A stretch of DNA of 8,651 nt from assembly GCA_013041975.1 (NCBI GenBank), contig JABDQZ010000207.1, positions 1 to 8,651 of the forward strand, given 5' to 3'. The stretch's first letter is position 1. Each line of letters opens with the position of its first letter. The notes beneath the pieces are model-generated. The model made no database searches. It saw nothing but the letters and a program-made list of their open reading frames with translations, and was not told where the DNA came from. The DNA comes from Gammaproteobacteria bacterium (GTDB taxonomy: Bacteria > Pseudomonadota > Gammaproteobacteria > Chromatiales > Chromatiaceae). Positions 5,752 to 8,651 of the stretch are shown one piece after another. Both the position numbers and the translations under genes were made by a program.

Positions 5752-8625
5752 TTACTCGGATGAATCCTCAAACACAAACTTCAGGCTCGCAGCCGAAATT
5801 GCAAGCTTGTAAACGAGCTCAACCCATGACTGCGCAAATTCCCGGCTGTTTATACGATCGACACTCAATGGAACATAAATGGTCGATCCCGGTGTCACCT
5901 TGACATTTGTCGGCGACCTAAGCCAGCCCCAGCCACTGACAGATGAGCGTGCTGTCATGACTTCCCCGTTTGCCTGCACAATATACATATGTTCACGAGC
6001 GGCAAACTCCTTGGTACCACCGCTTAAATTAATGTAATCGAAGGCAGCTCTTTCATCCCGGTACTGATGTGAGGTTGGATGATAAACCTGGCCTACTACA
6101 GAAACTTCTTCCTTGTACGAAGGCACAATAAACCTGTCGCCATCTTCAAGTACAAGATCAGCCACTTCATCACAGTTTTTCACCGCAGTTTCAACGTCAA
6201 TAACCATTCGGCCAACAGCCTGCGGGCGTTTCAGCTGACGAATCACTTTTTGTAAATCATGCGCATTTTTATTAACAGGAAGTTTCTGGTCTTTTCCATA
6301 ACCAGGCGAGATGTGCACATCGACCAACAGATCATCCAGCTGATCGAAAATACGATTCATGGCTTCCTGTTCGCGTTTTCGTACACTCTCTCTCAAAAAG
6401 ACTGAACCAAACAGGTAGGCATCTTCAGTAAAACCACCGGCACGCTGCACCAGGCTACAAAGCGTGTCACGTTTACCCACCTGGTACTGCCCTGGATACA
6501 ACACCTCACCATCAATTTGCACAAGCTTGGGCTTGCTGTTCCATTCGGGTTTTTCACGTAATACCAGGTGATCGTAAGGATGCAGTATAGCCTCAGCGTT
6601 AAAGCTATATGCGCTGCTATCCTGAAGCTTGACAGTGATGTTCTCGGTTTTACTGAACTCCCCATTGACAAGTTCATGCCTCGACAGGCTGGCGTTTAAA
6701 CCATAAGCATCTTCTTTCATGCCTCCTGCAGCAACCAGCAGGTCTTTTACCCTCATACCTGGAACTAAAGGATAAGTCCCTGGTTTAACCACTTTTCCTG
6801 CCACCCTCACTATCGGTGACAAATCACCGTATCCGGTCTGTTTTTTAATCCTTTCGATATCCGCTTTAATTAACTCAACCCGATCAATTTCATGATCAAA
6901 AACGTAAATACGATCTTCCGTTTGAATGACCGGATTGTGATCACCCCGGTTATTGCTTCGAGCCTTATCAAGGTTTAGCTGGACGAATTCAATTTTTTTC
7001 GAGACCTGGTCTTTTCGCAGCAGCAAACAATAGCGGGTGTCGGTTCCAACCTGAACACCGCCGGCCACATTGATGGCATCCAATAGACGCATATTTTTTT
7101 CCAGAGGGTATTGACCACTATGCCTCAGATAGCCCTGTACCTCGAAAAGCTTAGGTGGTTCGAATGCAGTCGCCTGTGTTTTTAACTTGCGCACCATATC
7201 GGCAACTTGTGCTCCCCTGGGGGAATGTGTATCAAACACTGTCACCTGGTCTCTCGGCGAGAGCGTAATATTCTCTCTACTGGCGGGATTGGCAAGGACC
7301 TTTCCCAGGTTGAAGTAAAGCGCTTCAAGACGCTTGGTCTGCGCCACTTCTCTCTGTACCAGGGCAACTTCATATTCAGCACTTTGCCTGAGAATGGATG
7401 AAGAACGAATCAAGTCGGAAACCCGCATACCCGGACGCCACTCAAAGCCACCGGGTATCAACACATGCCCGGTCAGCAACACAACACCTTCCATTTTGTT
7501 TAACACAGGGAAAACGCGGATCAGGTCACCATTTTTAACGGACAGGTTGCCGCCATTGGTTTCAAGATTAGCTGCAACCAGTGTTCTCAAGCCAGATTTT
7601 GTGATGCGCTCAATATGCGATTTATCTGCAGCGGCCGTTGGTAAAAGTCCACCAGCGAGGGCCAATACCTGGTCGACGCTTTTTTCATCTTTCAGTTCAT
7701 AAATTGCTGGACGGTGAACTTCTCCAGCAACGCCTATGGTTTGTCCAATAGGCGGTACAAAGACAACATCTCCCTGGCGCAGGTAAATATTACTGTTATC
7801 CAGCCCTTTAAGTAATACCTGGTAGATATCCATAGTTGCGATCACTTTGTTCTGTCGACGCACCTGAACATTACGCAGTGTTCCTGAGCGCTTGATCCCA
7901 CCAGTCGTTATCAACGTGTTGAGCAATGAAGACAATCCACTAATGGTGTAAGCGCCGGGGCGACTGACTTCCCCTACCATCATCACCTGAATGGTATGCA
8001 GATCAGCCAGGGTAACGACGGTTTTTACTCCAAGTCTCAACTTGGAAACCTGTTTACCAAGAGTGAGTTTGGCCTCTTCAAAGGTTAATCCGGCAACCTG
8101 AATATCCCCCACCTCGGGTATGAGCAATTTACCTTCACGGGTGACCACCAGGCGATATTCAACATCGGTTGGACCGTAGACCTGCAGGATGAATGTATCA
8201 CCTGGTCCAATCACATAATCCAGAGGTACCGGTATACCTTCAACAGGTGCAAATGTCGTAGGTGTCTGAGAAAAGATGTCATAACCAAACTGTTCAAGTT
8301 CCGCCTGGACGACCTGTTTTTGTATTTTTTCTTCAAGGCTTATGATTTCAAGTGTCTCAGCCACCTTTTTTTCCAGTTCGGAGGGTTCTTCAGTGATGAT
8401 ATTTTCTGGTTCTGTTGGCAGGGTGAGTTCGACATTAGGCTCCTGGAGAGGTTCATCCTGGATACGGGCAGCGGCCGAAACAGCCTGACGCAGCTGTGAC
8501 TCACCGGGCAACAAGACACCGAAACGTGCGTCCTGCGCGATACCTGAATTAGATTGTAATGAAAACAAGGCAGCCAACAGGGTGCTACGAATAACAGAAT
8601 TTAATTTAACAGCACTAAATTTCAT
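5752..8625 (-). CDS. Large SLBB-domain polysaccharide export protein (Wza/OtnA-like)
   Basis: This exporter would form the periplasmic and outer-membrane channel for capsule, exopolysaccharide or O-antigen. It has 957 residues against about 380 for E. coli Wza. A signal peptide covers about 1-30 (basic start, LLAALFSL core, GIA before QD). There is no lipobox cysteine; the only cysteines are 533, 723 and 818. An acidic linker with a likely helix (about 55-112) leads to the polysaccharide-export domain (about 134-208), starting DYVIGPGDTF. Seven SLBB-like repeats follow, recognised by a hydrophobic-Gly-x-Val-x-x-Pro-Gly strand and a terminal AGG-like turn: about 213-243, 297-326, 381-410, 494-523, 606-635, 702-731 and 841-870. 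A charged segment (745-800) separates repeats 6 and 7. The C-terminal WVELVYKLAISAASLKFVF region (about 934-952) may be an amphipathic helix like the Wza membrane helix. Only a weak GAG lies before the ATG. It heads the visible operon; its promoter is outside the window. Confidence 0.93.
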   Translation of the reverse strand: MKFSAVKLNSVIRSTLLAALFSLQSNSGIAQDARFGVLLPGESQLRQAVSAAARIQDEPLQEPNVELTLPTEPENIITEEPSELEKKVAETLEIISLEEKIQKQVVQAELEQFGYDIFSQTPTTFAPVEGIPVPLDYVIGPGDTFILQVYGPTDVEYRLVVTREGKLLIPEVGDIQVAGLTFEEAKLTLGKQVSKLRLGVKTVVTLADLHTIQVMMVGEVSRPGAYTISGLSSLLNTLITTGGIKRSGTLRNVQVRRQNKVIATMDIYQVLLKGLDNSNIYLRQGDVVFVPPIGQTIGVAGEVHRPAIYELKDEKSVDQVLALAGGLLPTAAADKSHIERITKSGLRTLVAANLETNGGNLSVKNGDLIRVFPVLNKMEGVVLLTGHVLIPGGFEWRPGMRVSDLIRSSSILRQSAEYEVALVQREVAQTKRLEALYFNLGKVLANPASRENITLSPRDQVTVFDTHSPRGAQVADMVRKLKTQATAFEPPKLFEVQGYLRHSGQYPLEKNMRLLDAINVAGGVQVGTDTRYCLLLRKDQVSKKIEFVQLNLDKARSNNRGDHNPVIQTEDRIYVFDHEIDRVELIKADIERIKKQTGYGDLSPIVRVAGKVVKPGTYPLVPGMRVKDLLVAAGGMKEDAYGLNASLSRHELVNGEFSKTENITVKLQDSSAYSFNAEAILHPYDHLVLREKPEWNSKPKLVQIDGEVLYPGQYQVGKRDTLCSLVQRAGGFTEDAYLFGSVFLRESVRKREQEAMNRIFDQLDDLLVDVHISPGYGKDQKLPVNKNAHDLQKVIRQLKRPQAVGRMVIDVETAVKNCDEVADLVLEDGDRFIVPSYKEEVSVVGQVYHPTSHQYRDERAAFDYINLSGGTKEFAAREHMYIVQANGEVMTARSSVSGWGWLRSPTNVKVTPGSTIYVPLSVDRINSREFAQSWVELVYKLAISAASLKFVFEDSSE

Positions 8626-8651
8626 TTCTCATTACTCATCATGGCTAAAGC

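Noticed and set aside
7334..7702. A 122-codon plus-strand open frame
   Set aside because: It lies wholly antisense to the SLBB exporter, has no recognisable domain and no convincing ribosome site; the opposite strand has clear family motifs.

Overview
The window is a slice of a bacterial surface-polysaccharide locus in which every supportable gene lies on the minus strand, so it reads biologically from high to low coordinates. Protein features (an SLBB-type outer-membrane exporter, a Wzz-like chain-length protein without a kinase domain, a Wzx-type flippase, a sulfotransferase and the dTDP-rhamnose enzymes) point to a Gram-negative organism. The pairing of a very large multi-SLBB exporter with a stand-alone Wzz-like protein recalls the OtnA/OtnB (WbfF/WbfE) pair of Vibrio-type capsule and O-antigen loci. 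A gammaproteobacterium of middling GC content is therefore my best guess; the species cannot be read from the sequence.

Layout in the direction of transcription: (1) 8625-5752, a 957-residue secreted exporter with one polysaccharide-export domain and seven SLBB-like repeats; (2) 5736-4723, a 337-residue Wzz/PCP protein starting 15 nt after gene 1; (3) 4722-4495, a 228-bp intergenic stretch with a tandem heptamer and inverted repeat just after the Wzz stop, then a good sigma70-like promoter and a leader of roughly 100 nt; (4) 4494-3169, a Wzx-type flippase with no in-frame ATG near its N-terminus; (5) 3169-2171, a PAPS-dependent sulfotransferase overlapping the flippase by 1 nt; (6) 2174-1110, RmlB, overlapping the sulfotransferase by 4 nt (ATGA); (7) an 83-bp gap with two inverted repeats; (8) 1026-466, RmlC; (9) 444 to the left edge, RmlD, cut off after 148 residues.

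How the genes fit together: RmlB, RmlC and RmlD carry out the last three steps to dTDP-L-rhamnose. The first enzyme, RmlA, is not in the window and may lie beyond the left edge. Wzx would flip lipid-linked repeat units across the inner membrane, the Wzz-like protein would set polymer length, and the SLBB protein would form the periplasmic and outer-membrane export channel. The sulfotransferase, tightly coupled between the flippase and RmlB, suggests that the polymer or its precursor is sulfated. No glycosyltransferase, Wzy polymerase, tyrosine kinase, RNA gene, mobile element or CRISPR array is visible. The most interesting point is the embedding of a sulfotransferase in a Wzx/rhamnose operon; the rest is largely recognisable machinery with some unusual architecture.
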